Shown piece after piece: positions 1 through 7,948 of a stretch of 64,000 nucleotides of DNA; the first letter of the stretch is position 1, and the number at the start of each line of letters is the position of its first letter. The stretch spans positions 1 to 64,000 of the forward strand of contig NZ_PVYW01000012.1 in the NCBI RefSeq assembly GCF_003001675.1. Reading direction: 5' to 3'. The notes under the pieces were generated by a model. It ran no database searches and had not been told where the DNA came from. It worked only from the letters and a program-made list of their open reading frames with translations. The position numbers were made by a program, and so were the translations under genes. The stretch is from Cohnella sp. SGD-V74. GTDB taxonomy: Bacteria > Bacillota > Bacilli > Paenibacillales > Paenibacillaceae.

Positions 1-220
1 TCGCTTCGAGTTGCGTTTTCAGGGTGTTCATCACTTGTTGCTGCAACGGCTGAAGGGGCTCGTTCCGCCCAAAAGAAGTAAACACCTGACGGATAAAAAA
101 GTTGGTCGTATTGTACAGGTTTTTGGCGTTCTGACAGGCTTGCTCCAGGTACGCAAACAACTGGTGGCCGGGTTTGATCCACACTTGGTGGGTCCTGTAT
201 ACTATCGTTAAATCCGACAT
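1..220 (-). CDS. tnpB: TnpB/OrfB-type protein of an IS200/IS605-like element, N-terminal part only
   Basis: Translating the minus strand from the ATG at 220 gives 73 residues that run off the left edge of the window. The segment NLYNTTNFFIRQ with an upstream aromatic and basic region is the characteristic start of TnpB/OrfB proteins, which are RNA-guided nucleases carried by IS200/IS605 elements. A strong ribosome site AAGGAGGTGA lies at 231-240 on the minus strand, ten bases before the ATG. The catalytic RuvC-like part and zinc finger would lie outside the window, so intactness cannot be judged. No TnpA transposase is visible on this side. Family assignment is fairly secure; completeness is unknown. 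Confidence 0.8.
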   Translation of the reverse strand, partial: MSDLTIVYRTHQVWIKPGHQLFAYLEQACQNAKNLYNTTNFFIRQVFTSFGRNEPLQPLQQQVMNTLKTQLEA

Positions 221-330
221 GACTTCAACCTCACCTCCTTCCAAACACATCTTGCGAATGTATGTTCTTATTTCATTTTAACGCGAATACAGACGGAAGG
301 AAAGCGCATCTCTGAGGGCATGTTCTGGAG

Positions 331-379
331 GTCGCCGATTCACCTCACCGCTTGCAGAAGCGGGAGTCCTCTCGGCGAG
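331..379 (-). other. Nested stem-loop upstream of the TnpB-like gene
   Basis: A 7-bp stem (TCGCCGA at 332-338 with TCGGCGA at 372-378) encloses a second hairpin CCGCTT-GCAG-AAGCGG at 348-363. Read on the minus strand the inner hairpin resembles the imperfect palindromes at the ends of IS200/IS605 elements and the 3' end of their guide RNAs. It could be the left end of the element carrying the TnpB gene, or the right end of a neighbouring copy. The remaining sequence from 221 to 493 shows nothing else I can support. Confidence 0.35.
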
Positions 380-493
380 TGCTGATAGATTCGCGCATAA
401 TGATATATTAATTTATAGCATAAACGACTTATGAGATAAAGCTTAAGAGGCATACGCAGGTGTCGTTCGGAACGGTCGGAGGTTGGCGTGGGA

Positions 494-725
494 AGTACCG
501 TGCGGAGTGCAATGGCGGGCAGAAAGGGAGGACGTGAGGAGATAGTACCGTGCGGCGTGCTAAAGGCGGGTAGAAAGGGAGGGAGCGAGGAAATAGTACC
601 GTGCGGCGTGCTAAAGGCGGGTAGAAAGGGAGGGAGCGAGGAAATAGTACCGCGTGGCGTGCTAAAGATGGGCAGAAAGGGAGGGGGAGGAGGATAGTAC
701 CGTGCGGCGTGCTAAAGGTGGGGAG
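494..725. repeat. Minisatellite: five tandem copies of a 50-51 bp unit
   Basis: Units start with AGTACCG at 494, 544, 595, 646 and 696; the last is partial. Copies two and three are identical, while the first and fourth carry substitutions and are 50 bp. Each unit is purine-rich on the plus strand and contains GGGTAGAAAGGGAGGG. A 51-bp period is 17 codons, so reading frames stay open on both strands (488-697 plus, 429-782 minus), giving repetitive peptides. Neither has a convincing ribosome site or family resemblance, so I do not call a gene. Spacers are absent, so this is not a CRISPR array. Confidence 0.9.
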
Positions 726-797
726 ACGGTTGGGGAGCGCCACTAGCAGCGCCGCCCAGCCGTGGAGGGGCTGGGTCGACACTCTGCCGCAACGGCG

Positions 798-1958
798 TTA
801 AGCCGATTTGATGCGGGAGAAGAAGCCGGAGATGGCCATCTCGGCGGCTCCCATCATGGCGGAGCGTTCTCCGAGCTCGGCGAAGAGGAGCTGCACTTTG
901 CGCAAGTGGAAGCCGAGCGCGCGCTGGACGACGGTCTGGCGCAGCGAGTTCTCCAGCCAAGGACGGGCCTGGCTCATCCGGTTGCCGATGATGACGGCGT
1001 CCGGGTTGAAGACGTTGACGATGTTCGCGATCCCGATGCCCAAATACTCGCCGATGCCGGCGAATAACTCCAGGACGTCCTGCCTTCCGGAGTCCGCCGC
1101 GGAGAGCAGCTCTTCGAGATCGCCGAATCCGAGCGAAGACGCCTGCTTCAGCAGCGCTTGTTCCGAAGCGTACAGCTCCCAGCAGCCCCGATTACCGCAG
1201 GTGCAGCTTAGGCCGTGAGCTTCGATGGACAGGTGTCCCATTTCTCCGGAATATCCCGCCGAGCCTTTGTACAACGATTTATGCAAAATGAGCCCCGTGC
1301 CGATCCCGATGCCGACGCTGACGTAGACGAGATTGGCGATGCTGCGGCCGGCTCCATATTTCTGCTCCCCAAGGGCGCCCGCATTCGCTTCGTTGTCGAT
1401 GGTGACGTGCAGGCCGAACCGTTCGGACAACATCCGCTGCAGAGGGACGTCCCGCCATTGCAGGTTCGGGGCGAATAATATCGTGCCGTTCTCGTCGACG
1501 ATGCCGGGCACGCCGACCCCGATGCCGACGATGCCGTACGGACTGGCCGGGGCTTCGGCGATCAGAGCCTCGATGCATCCGCACAGCTGCTCGAATGCCG
1601 CTCCCGGCTCCGAATCGCGAAGGGAGGATGTTCTCTCGGCTACAATCTCGCCTCGCATGTCGACGAGCGCGCCCCGAATATAGTTAACGCCCAGATCGAT
1701 TCCGATCGCATAGCCGGAAGTGGCGACGAATTCGAGCATAACCGGCTTGCGTCCGCCGCTCGACTGGCCCGTTCCGATCTCGCGTACGAGCGATCCGTCG
1801 ATCAGATCCTGCACTAAGCTGGAGACGGTCGCCTTGTTCAGGCCCGATTGCTCCGAGATTTGCGCGCGGGACAGGGGAGCCCCCCGCAAAATGCACTCCA
1901 GCACGATGGCCGTATTGATTCGTTTAATAAGCGCTTGATCGCCCGTTGGTGTCGTCAT
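798..1958 (-). CDS. xylR: ROK-family xylose repressor XylR
   Basis: This 386-residue protein has an N-terminal winged-helix region (residues about 10-75, with LSRAQISEQSGLNKATVSSL) and a ROK sugar-kinase-like domain (GIDLGVNYIRGALVD near residue 90). The ROK zinc site CTCGNRGCWE is present. ROK repressors of this type bind xylose and leave their operator, derepressing xylose catabolism. The gene is divergent from xylA with a perfect inverted repeat between them, the classical arrangement. The ATG follows AAGGAG with a rather long 13-base spacer. Length and motifs are intact, and identification as XylR rests on context plus family. Confidence 0.93.
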   Translation of the reverse strand: MTTPTGDQALIKRINTAIVLECILRGAPLSRAQISEQSGLNKATVSSLVQDLIDGSLVREIGTGQSSGGRKPVMLEFVATSGYAIGIDLGVNYIRGALVDMRGEIVAERTSSLRDSEPGAAFEQLCGCIEALIAEAPASPYGIVGIGVGVPGIVDENGTILFAPNLQWRDVPLQRMLSERFGLHVTIDNEANAGALGEQKYGAGRSIANLVYVSVGIGIGTGLILHKSLYKGSAGYSGEMGHLSIEAHGLSCTCGNRGCWELYASEQALLKQASSLGFGDLEELLSAADSGRQDVLELFAGIGEYLGIGIANIVNVFNPDAVIIGNRMSQARPWLENSLRQTVVQRALGFHLRKVQLLFAELGERSAMMGAAEMAISGFFSRIKSA

Positions 1959-2071
1959 AGCGGAACAGAGGCTCCTTAGCTTCGAATAATCTGCTGCTTG
2001 ATTTGTTTATTTGCAGGAGAGCCGGGTCTCGTCCGACTTTCTCTTCTATTATATCATAACAAAACCAATGA

Positions 2072-2102
2072 AACTTAGTTTATTGAATAGACAAACTAAG
2101 TT
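2072..2102. promoter_or_regulatory. XylR operator
   Basis: AACTTAGTTT (2072-2081) and AAACTAAGTT (2093-2102) form a perfect 10-bp inverted repeat with an 11-bp centre. It lies between the divergent xylR and xylA genes and matches the TTAGTTT...AAACTAA pattern of Bacillus xyl operators. A TATAAT-like sequence for xylR lies just upstream on the minus strand (around 2046-2051). Confidence 0.88.
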
Positions 2103-2133
2103 CGAGGTGATATGCTGAGATCAGATTATAAAC

Positions 2134-2147
2134 TGATACCGCTTTCA
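2134..2147 (+). promoter_or_regulatory. cre site (CcpA) in the xylA leader
   Basis: TGATACCGCTTTCA fits every constrained position of the catabolite-responsive element consensus TGWNANCGNTNWCA. It lies between the XylR operator and the xylA ribosome site (AAGGAGG at 2147-2153), which suggests glucose repression of the operon by a roadblock type of action. The CcpA role is inferred from the consensus. Confidence 0.7.
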
Positions 2148-2165
2148 AGGAGGCCATTATCCGTT

Positions 2166-3479
2166 ATGAGTAAATTCCCTAATGTTCCCAAGATCCAGTA
2201 CGAAGGACGCGATTCGAAAAATCCGTTCGCGTTCCGCCACTACAACCCGCAAGAAGTCGTGTTCGGCAAAACGATGGAGGAGCATCTGCGCTTCGCCGTC
2301 GCCTACTGGCACACGTTCAACGCCAACGGCAGCGATCCGTTCGGCGCCGGCACGGCGGTTCGGGGCTGGGATTCGCTTGCCCCGCTGGACAAGGCGAAAG
2401 CCCGCGTCGAAGCCAATTTCGAACTGTTGGAGAAGCTGAACGTACCGTTCTACGCTTTCCACGACGCGGACATTGCTCCGGAGGGCGCAACGCTGGCAGA
2501 GACGAACAAAAACCTGGACGTCATCGTCGCCATGCTGAAAGACTATCAGAAATCGACCGGCAAGAAGCTGCTCTGGAACACGGTCAACCTGTTCACGAAC
2601 CCTCGGTACGTTCACGGCGCCAGCACGACGAACAACGCGGAAGTGTTCGCGTACGCAGCGGCAACGTTGAAGAAAGGACTCGAAGTCGGCAAAGAGCTCG
2701 GAGCCGAGAACTACGTCTTCTGGGGCGGCCGCGAAGGCTACGAATCGCTGCTGAACACGGACATGAAGCTGGAGCTCGACAATCTGGCCCGTTTCCTTCA
2801 TATGGCGGTAGATTACGCGAAGGAGATCGGCTTCGACGCCCAATTCCTGATCGAGCCCAAGCCGAAGGAGCCGTCCAAGCATCAGTACGATTTCGACGCG
2901 GCGACGGCGATCGCGTTCTTGCAAACCTACGGCTTGAAAGACAGCTTCAAGCTGAACATCGAAGCCAACCACGCGACGCTGGCCGGTCATACGTTCGAGC
3001 ATGAGCTCCGCGTAGCCCGCATTAACGGCATGCTCGGCTCCATCGACGCGAACCAGGGCGACTTGCTGCTCGGCTGGGATACGGACGAATTCCCGACCGA
3101 TCTCGTCTCCACGTCGCTGGCGATGTACGAGATTTTGAAGAACGACGGCCTGGGCCGCGGCGGCGTCAACTTCGACGCGAAGGTACGCCGTTCGTCCTTC
3201 GAGGACGAGGATTTGTTCCTCGCCCACATCGCCGGTATGGACACGTACGCTCGCGGTCTGAAAGCGGCGGCCAAGCTGATCGAGGAGCGCGTGATCGACG
3301 ACATCGTGGCCAAGCGCTACAGCAGCTTCGGCGAAGGTATCGGCGCCGACATCGTATCCGGCAAAGCAACGCTGAAGTCGCTGGAAGCGTACGCGCTGCA
3401 AGCGAAGCCGATCCGCAATGAATCCGCTCGTCTGGAGCAGATCAAAGCGAACCTGAACGACGTCATTTTCGGCGTATAA
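2166..3479 (+). CDS. xylA: Xylose isomerase
   Basis: Interconverts D-xylose and D-xylulose, the first step of bacterial xylose use; cytoplasmic tetramer requiring divalent metal. The 437-residue protein shows the family hallmarks FHDADIAPEG (catalytic His and Asp), FWGGREGYE, IEPKPKEPSKHQYDFD and LGWDTDEFPTD with metal-ligand acidic residues. I place the start at 2166 (MSKFPNVPKIQYEG) because family members begin there and AAGGAGG lies at 2147-2153; an in-frame ATG at 2112 would put the ribosome site inside the gene. xylB follows after 15 bp, so the two form an operon under XylR and probably CcpA control. Confidence 0.97.
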   Translation: MSKFPNVPKIQYEGRDSKNPFAFRHYNPQEVVFGKTMEEHLRFAVAYWHTFNANGSDPFGAGTAVRGWDSLAPLDKAKARVEANFELLEKLNVPFYAFHDADIAPEGATLAETNKNLDVIVAMLKDYQKSTGKKLLWNTVNLFTNPRYVHGASTTNNAEVFAYAAATLKKGLEVGKELGAENYVFWGGREGYESLLNTDMKLELDNLARFLHMAVDYAKEIGFDAQFLIEPKPKEPSKHQYDFDAATAIAFLQTYGLKDSFKLNIEANHATLAGHTFEHELRVARINGMLGSIDANQGDLLLGWDTDEFPTDLVSTSLAMYEILKNDGLGRGGVNFDAKVRRSSFEDEDLFLAHIAGMDTYARGLKAAAKLIEERVIDDIVAKRYSSFGEGIGADIVSGKATLKSLEAYALQAKPIRNESARLEQIKANLNDVIFGV

Positions 3480-3494
3480 GAAGGAGACCTCTCC

Positions 3495-4991
3495 ATGAAA
3501 TATGTCATTGGCGTAGATTTGGGAACGAGCGCGGTCAAGACGCTGCTCGTCGGTCAGGACGGCGTCGTGCACGCCGAAGCGACCCGCGAATATCCGCTCT
3601 ATCACGATAAAGCCGGGTGGAGCGAGCAGGACCCCGAGGATTGGGTAACGGGGACGACGGCCGCTCTGCGCGAGCTGATTGGCGGCTCCTCCGTAAGCCC
3701 GGAAGACGTCGAGGGGATCAGCTTCTCCGGGCAAATGCACGGACTTGTCCTGCTCGACGCGGACGGCAAGCCGGTGCGCAGGGCGATTCTGTGGAACGAT
3801 ACGCGCACGACCGAGCAATGCCGCGAGATTGAGCGGACATTGGGCGACAAGCTGCTGTCCGTTACCCGCAATCCTGCATTGGAAGGTTTCACGCTGCCGA
3901 AAATTCTCTGGGTCAAGCAGCATGAGCCGGAATCCTTCGCGAAGGCGGCCGGCTTCCTGCTGCCGAAGGACTATGTGCGGCTGCGCCTTACCGGCGAGAA
4001 GCATATGGACTTGTCGGACGCGGCGGGAACGCTGATGCTCGACGTCGCGGGCCGCGACTGGAGCGCGGACGTGCTGGGCGCGTTCGCGGTTCCGGCGGGC
4101 TTCTGCCCGCCGCTCGTCGAAGCGGGAGCGCTTGTCGGCGGACTGACCGCCGAAGCGGCGAGCGCGACCGGGCTGCGGCAGGAGACGAAGGTGTTTGCTG
4201 GAGGCGCGGACAACGCCTGCGGAGCGATCGGAGCGGGCATTCTGTCGCCCGGCCTGACGCTGTGCAGCATCGGGACGTCGGGCGTTGTCCTGACGTACGA
4301 AGAGGATGCTTCCGCCGATTACCGCGGAAAGGTGCACTTCTTCAACCACGGCAAGCCGGACGCCTTCTACGCGATGGGCGTTACGCTCGCCGCGGGCTAT
4401 TCGCTCAGTTGGTTCCGCAACACGTTCGCCAAGGGCGAGACGTACGACGCGCTGCTGCAGGGCGCTGAGGACGTCCCGGCCGGCTCTAACGGCCTGCTGT
4501 TCACGCCTTACATCGTAGGAGAACGGACGCCGCATGCGGACGCGCAAATCCGCGGCAGCTTCGTGGGCGTGGACGGAAGCCATACGCGAACGCATTTCGC
4601 TCGGGCGGTCATGGAGGGCATTACGTTCTCGCTGAACGAATCGATCGAGATGTTCCGCGCCGCGGGCAAACAGGTTGACAAAGTCGTCTCGATCGGCGGA
4701 GGAGCGAAAAATCCGCTCTGGCTGCAGATGCAGGCCGACATCTTCCAAGCCGATGTGGTCGCGCTCGAGAACGAGCAGGGACCCGGGCTCGGCGCGGCGA
4801 TGCTGGCCGCGGTCGGCTGCGGTTGGTTCCCGTCGCTCGACGCTTGCGGAGAAACGTTCGTTAAGCACGCTCGCATCTATCGTCCCGACGAGTCGGCCAG
4901 CGCCCGCTACCGGCAGCTGTTCGAGATCTACCGCCAAGTATACGGACAGACTGCGGGCATCAACCATGCGCTGTACGCTTTTCGAAACTAG
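3495..4991 (+). CDS. xylB: Xylulokinase (FGGY carbohydrate kinase)
   Basis: Phosphorylates D-xylulose to xylulose 5-phosphate, feeding the pentose phosphate pathway. The 498-residue protein begins with the phosphate-binding motif IGVDLGTSAVKTLLV and carries GISFSGQMHGLVLLD, the xylulokinase substrate-binding signature, then GGADNACGAIGAG and the C-terminal ATPase-fold segment VSIGGGAKNPLW. A ribosome site AGAAGGAG precedes the ATG. It is the second gene of the xylAB operon. No xylose transporter gene lies nearby, so uptake must be encoded elsewhere. Confidence 0.96.
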   Translation: MKYVIGVDLGTSAVKTLLVGQDGVVHAEATREYPLYHDKAGWSEQDPEDWVTGTTAALRELIGGSSVSPEDVEGISFSGQMHGLVLLDADGKPVRRAILWNDTRTTEQCREIERTLGDKLLSVTRNPALEGFTLPKILWVKQHEPESFAKAAGFLLPKDYVRLRLTGEKHMDLSDAAGTLMLDVAGRDWSADVLGAFAVPAGFCPPLVEAGALVGGLTAEAASATGLRQETKVFAGGADNACGAIGAGILSPGLTLCSIGTSGVVLTYEEDASADYRGKVHFFNHGKPDAFYAMGVTLAAGYSLSWFRNTFAKGETYDALLQGAEDVPAGSNGLLFTPYIVGERTPHADAQIRGSFVGVDGSHTRTHFARAVMEGITFSLNESIEMFRAAGKQVDKVVSIGGGAKNPLWLQMQADIFQADVVALENEQGPGLGAAMLAAVGCGWFPSLDACGETFVKHARIYRPDESASARYRQLFEIYRQVYGQTAGINHALYAFRN

Positions 4992-5041
4992 TGTAATCGG
5001 ATAGAATAAAAGTTAGGGCAAGGGATGCCTCCCTTTCCTTC

Positions 5042-5085
5042 GAGAGCCTTCGCAATTCCCGGCCGGTAAACGGGAGAAGGCTCTC
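5042..5085 (+). terminator. Stem-loop after xylB, possible terminator
   Basis: GAGAGCCTTC (5042-5051) pairs with GAAGGCTCTC (5076-5085) and a nested CCCG/CGGG stem sits inside. No clear T-run follows, so intrinsic termination is uncertain, but position at the end of the xyl operon fits. Confidence 0.5.
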
Positions 5086-5182
5086 TTGGCGTTGCCCGGG
5101 AAACTTCCGGGCTGCGAAATTCGTATTGTATATATAGCTTGTACATATAAATATACGAACGAACTGAAGCGGAGGAAAACCG

Positions 5183-6115
5183 TTGGCTACGGACGAGGCG
5201 GCGAACATGACGAACGAGACGAACCTAACGAACCTGGCAAATAAGCAGAATATGACGGACAAGGCAGATACGGCGAACGAGGCGGATCTAACGGATAAGG
5301 CAACCCGGGAGAATATGGCGGACGAGCCAAACAAGGGGAACGAGGAGAGCGAGCAAGGCAGTCCCTCACTGCTGCGGGCGGTCATTGAAGAGGCGGGCTA
5401 CGAAGCGGGACATCCGATCGTTCGGAATATCGTTCTCGACGTGCGTTCCGGCGAGAGGGTCGGCTTGATCGGCCCGAACGGCGCGGGCAAGAGCACGCTG
5501 ATGAAGGGACTGCTCGGCCAGCTGCCCCATTGGCGGGCGCAGGTGTATTGGCGAGGGGAAGAGGAAGGCAATGCCGGCGAAGGTCTCCACTCGGCAATCG
5601 CGTATATTCCCGAGCAGCCGATCGTGTACGAGAGGCTGACGCTGTGGGAGCATCTCGTGCTTGCCGCCGCTTCCGCCGGCTTGTCGGAGGACGAGTTGAA
5701 CGAGCGCGCGGACAAGCTGCTTCGCCGGTTTCGCTTGAGCGGGTTCCGGCATCATTATCCGGTGAAGTTCTCCAAAGGCATGCAGCAGAAAACGATGCTG
5801 ATCGTCGCCTTCCTGCTGAAGCCCGACTTGTACTTGGTGGACGAGCCGTTCATCGGGCTGGATCCGGGCGCAGTGCTGGAGCTGATCGACGCGCTGGAGG
5901 AGGAGAGGAGCCGGGGAGCGGCCGTGCTCATGACGACGCACGTCCTGGATTCGGCGGAAAGAATGTGCGACCGGTTCGTGCTCGTAAGCGACGGAGGAGC
6001 GGCTGCATCCGGCACGCTGGAGGAGATCGCGAAGCAGGCGGGCTTCGGCCCGGACGCCCGGTTGTTCGACTGCTTCCATCGACTCGCTTCGCGTGAAGAC
6101 GAGGTGGAGGCATGA
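5183..6115 (+). CDS. ecsA: ABC transporter ATP-binding protein, EcsA-like, with low-complexity N-terminal extension
   Basis: The ATPase domain (from about residue 65) has Walker A GPNGAGKSTL, signature FSKGMQQK, Walker B LYLVDEPFIGLD and the H-loop TTH. It overlaps the following membrane gene by ATGA, the usual EcsA-EcsB pairing. In Bacillus, Ecs affects protein secretion, intramembrane proteolysis and competence. The odd part is the first 60 residues, made almost entirely of Asn, Thr, Ala, Asp, Glu, Lys and Met in quasi-repeats such as NETNLTNLANK. The TTG at 5183 has GGAGG at 5171-5175, and no better start lies closer to the ATPase domain, so the extension is probably translated. Confidence 0.85.
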   Translation: MATDEAANMTNETNLTNLANKQNMTDKADTANEADLTDKATRENMADEPNKGNEESEQGSPSLLRAVIEEAGYEAGHPIVRNIVLDVRSGERVGLIGPNGAGKSTLMKGLLGQLPHWRAQVYWRGEEEGNAGEGLHSAIAYIPEQPIVYERLTLWEHLVLAAASAGLSEDELNERADKLLRRFRLSGFRHHYPVKFSKGMQQKTMLIVAFLLKPDLYLVDEPFIGLDPGAVLELIDALEEERSRGAAVLMTTHVLDSAERMCDRFVLVSDGGAAASGTLEEIAKQAGFGPDARLFDCFHRLASREDEVEA

Positions 6116-7428
6116 CGCCGTCCGACTCGGCAGCGAACCGTCCCGTTCCTTCCCGTTCCGTCGGAAGCTTTACTCCGTCAAGGCTGTTCGCAGCTCGGGC
6201 GGCCGCCTTCTGGACGACGATCTGGAAGTGCTGGAGAATCGTGCTGGACTGGACGGTATGTCTCTATATCGTGCTTCCGGGAGCCTTCATCGCCGTCGGC
6301 ATCTACAGGGATTTCATGCGGGAGCCTCCTCCGGGGCTGGCGGAGTTTCCGCTGTATCCGATCCTGCTGGCGCTCGCCTTGCCGCAGCTTGCGGGGAAGT
6401 ATCGGACGTTCGCCGAAAGCGGGGACGGCCTGTTCCTTCACCGCAATCCCCAATGGAGACGGAGGTTCGCGAAGATGGGGTTCGCGTACGGCGGGGCGGC
6501 AAGATTGCTCGTCACGTCCATTGCCGTCATGACGCTGTCCCCGGTGCTGCTGCCCGTGTTCGGGCTGTCTGCGGGTTCGCTGGGGGCTCTCGTCGTCTAT
6601 TACACGGCGGCGGGGCTGTTCTGGTCGATGCTGCGCGACCGCGTCGCGCTAAGCTGGAAAGGCTGGCGCAGATGGGCGGCCACCCTGCCTGCCGGCGCGG
6701 CATTCGTTCTAGGCGTGCCTGCGCTGGCGGAGAGGGGGGCCGCGAGCCCGGGCGCCGCGTTTCTGTCCGGGGCGGCATTCCTTGCCGCAGCTCTCGTCCT
6801 TCTGCTCTGGCGGATGCGCAAGAAGGGAACGCTGCTGCACGAAATCACGGTGGAAAACGAAAGCTACGCGTCTCTCGTAAGCTGGGTCCTGATGGATACG
6901 ATGGAGAAAAAGCCGCTCCCGAGGCAGCGCAAGCCGATCCTGTTCGCGCGCTCCCAGCCGCTTCTCCCGCACCGGGACAACGTTGCGGACCGGCTGGCGG
7001 ACAGCTGGATGAAGTCGGTGCTGCGCCGTCCGGACCTGGTGAAGCAGCTCTTCTACACTCTGGGAGTAGGGGCGGCCGCGCTAGCGCTGCCTCCGATCCC
7101 TTTCGCGGTCATTGTCTGGCTCGGCTTGCCGTTTCTCGTCGTCGCGACGCTGCGACGTTATTGGACGCAGTGGTTATCCGAGCCGTATCTCACGTTGTTC
7201 GTCTGGTCCGACCAGGCGGAGGCCGAGGCTTCCCGCAAAGCGACGGCATGGCTGGCGATGCCGCTGGTTCTGCTGTGGGCGCTTCTGATCGGCGTCCGAA
7301 TCGGACTGGCGTTCGGCGGCATCGCCTGGATCGCGGTCGCCGCCGTTCCCGCGGCCGGATATTACTGGCTTAGAGCGGCGAACGACATTCTGATCTCGTT
7401 CGCGGCGTCGCGCCGCAAAAAGGAATAA
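6112..7428 (+). CDS. ecsB: ABC transporter permease, EcsB-like
   Basis: This 438-residue integral membrane protein has hydrophobic segments around residues 45-65, 80-105, 125-185, 205-225, 325-370 and 395-425. The early segment GIYRDFMREPP followed by the FLHRNPQWRRRF region resembles EcsB, the membrane partner of EcsA. The start overlaps the ecsA stop in an ATGA, indicating translational coupling. The role is inferred from the pair: an ABC exporter affecting secretion or membrane protein processing. A reading frame covering much of the same interval in another phase is a high-GC shadow. Confidence 0.82.
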   Translation: MTPSDSAANRPVPSRSVGSFTPSRLFAARAAAFWTTIWKCWRIVLDWTVCLYIVLPGAFIAVGIYRDFMREPPPGLAEFPLYPILLALALPQLAGKYRTFAESGDGLFLHRNPQWRRRFAKMGFAYGGAARLLVTSIAVMTLSPVLLPVFGLSAGSLGALVVYYTAAGLFWSMLRDRVALSWKGWRRWAATLPAGAAFVLGVPALAERGAASPGAAFLSGAAFLAAALVLLLWRMRKKGTLLHEITVENESYASLVSWVLMDTMEKKPLPRQRKPILFARSQPLLPHRDNVADRLADSWMKSVLRRPDLVKQLFYTLGVGAAALALPPIPFAVIVWLGLPFLVVATLRRYWTQWLSEPYLTLFVWSDQAEAEASRKATAWLAMPLVLLWALLIGVRIGLAFGGIAWIAVAAVPAAGYYWLRAANDILISFAASRRKKE

Positions 7429-7486
7429 GCGGCCCATAATCTGGGATAACCTAACCGGAAGCGACGAGATTACGAACGAGGAGAGG

Positions 7487-7870
7487 ATGAACGCGATGAA
7501 ACATGCCGCGCTGCTGTTTCAATTTCCGGAGGATTCCCAGGCCAGGCTGGCCGCCGAGACGCTGGACGAGCTGGGCTACGAGCCGCAACTTCACGAAGGG
7601 GGAAGGCTGCACATTCACGTGCAGAACGAGGATCTGACTTCGGCCCTGGAGATCGTGCAATGCTATTCGGGCCATCTGCTGGAGCACGCGCCGGCGGAGG
7701 CGGTCGTCGTTACCGATTTCGCGTACGGGATGGACGATATCCCGATTCCCGCGCATACGGTAAACGAGGATTGGGTCGACGGTTATCGCCAAAGCGCGGA
7801 AGAGAGCGCCAAGGACGATTCGGCCTATCCGACCGACGACGGCTCGTACGACCGCTTCGATGCGACGTAG
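7487..7870 (+). CDS. Small acidic protein of unknown function
   Basis: I do not recognise this 127-residue protein. It has a compact alpha/beta-like first half with HIHVQNEDLTSALEIVQ, and an acidic, Ser/Asp-rich tail (residues 95-127) that is probably disordered. GAGGAG precedes the ATG at 7487; a second in-frame ATG at 7496 is possible. The gene lies 58 bp after ecsB in the same direction, and a bidirectional stem-loop follows. No membrane segment or signal peptide is visible. Confidence 0.75.
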   Translation: MNAMKHAALLFQFPEDSQARLAAETLDELGYEPQLHEGGRLHIHVQNEDLTSALEIVQCYSGHLLEHAPAEAVVVTDFAYGMDDIPIPAHTVNEDWVDGYRQSAEESAKDDSAYPTDDGSYDRFDAT

Positions 7871-7888
7871 ACTACAAGGAAAATCAAG

Positions 7889-7928
7889 AGGGGCAAGCGC
7901 GCCGGTTTCCCGGCGGATGCTTGCCCCT
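7889..7928. terminator. Bidirectional terminator between convergent genes
   Basis: AGGGGCAAGC (7889-7898) pairs with GCTTGCCCCT (7919-7928), with an inner GCCGG/CCGGC stem. It separates the plus-strand gene ending at 7870 from the minus-strand gene ending at 7949. T-rich flanks are short. Confidence 0.7.
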
Positions 7929-7948
7929 TCGCTTTTGCCGCATCAGGC

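Noticed and set aside
494..725. CRISPR array
   Set aside because: Units are contiguous and 50-51 bp long with no unique spacers, and no cas genes are present.
429..782. Minus-strand 117-codon frame over the minisatellite
   Set aside because: It is open only because the repeat length is a multiple of three; composition is Pro/Leu/Arg repeats with no ribosome site or family resemblance.
2157..4967. 936-codon antisense frame over xylA and xylB
   Set aside because: A shadow produced by GC-rich third positions of two unmistakable genes. The same applies to long antisense frames over the kinase, beta-helix and amidase genes.
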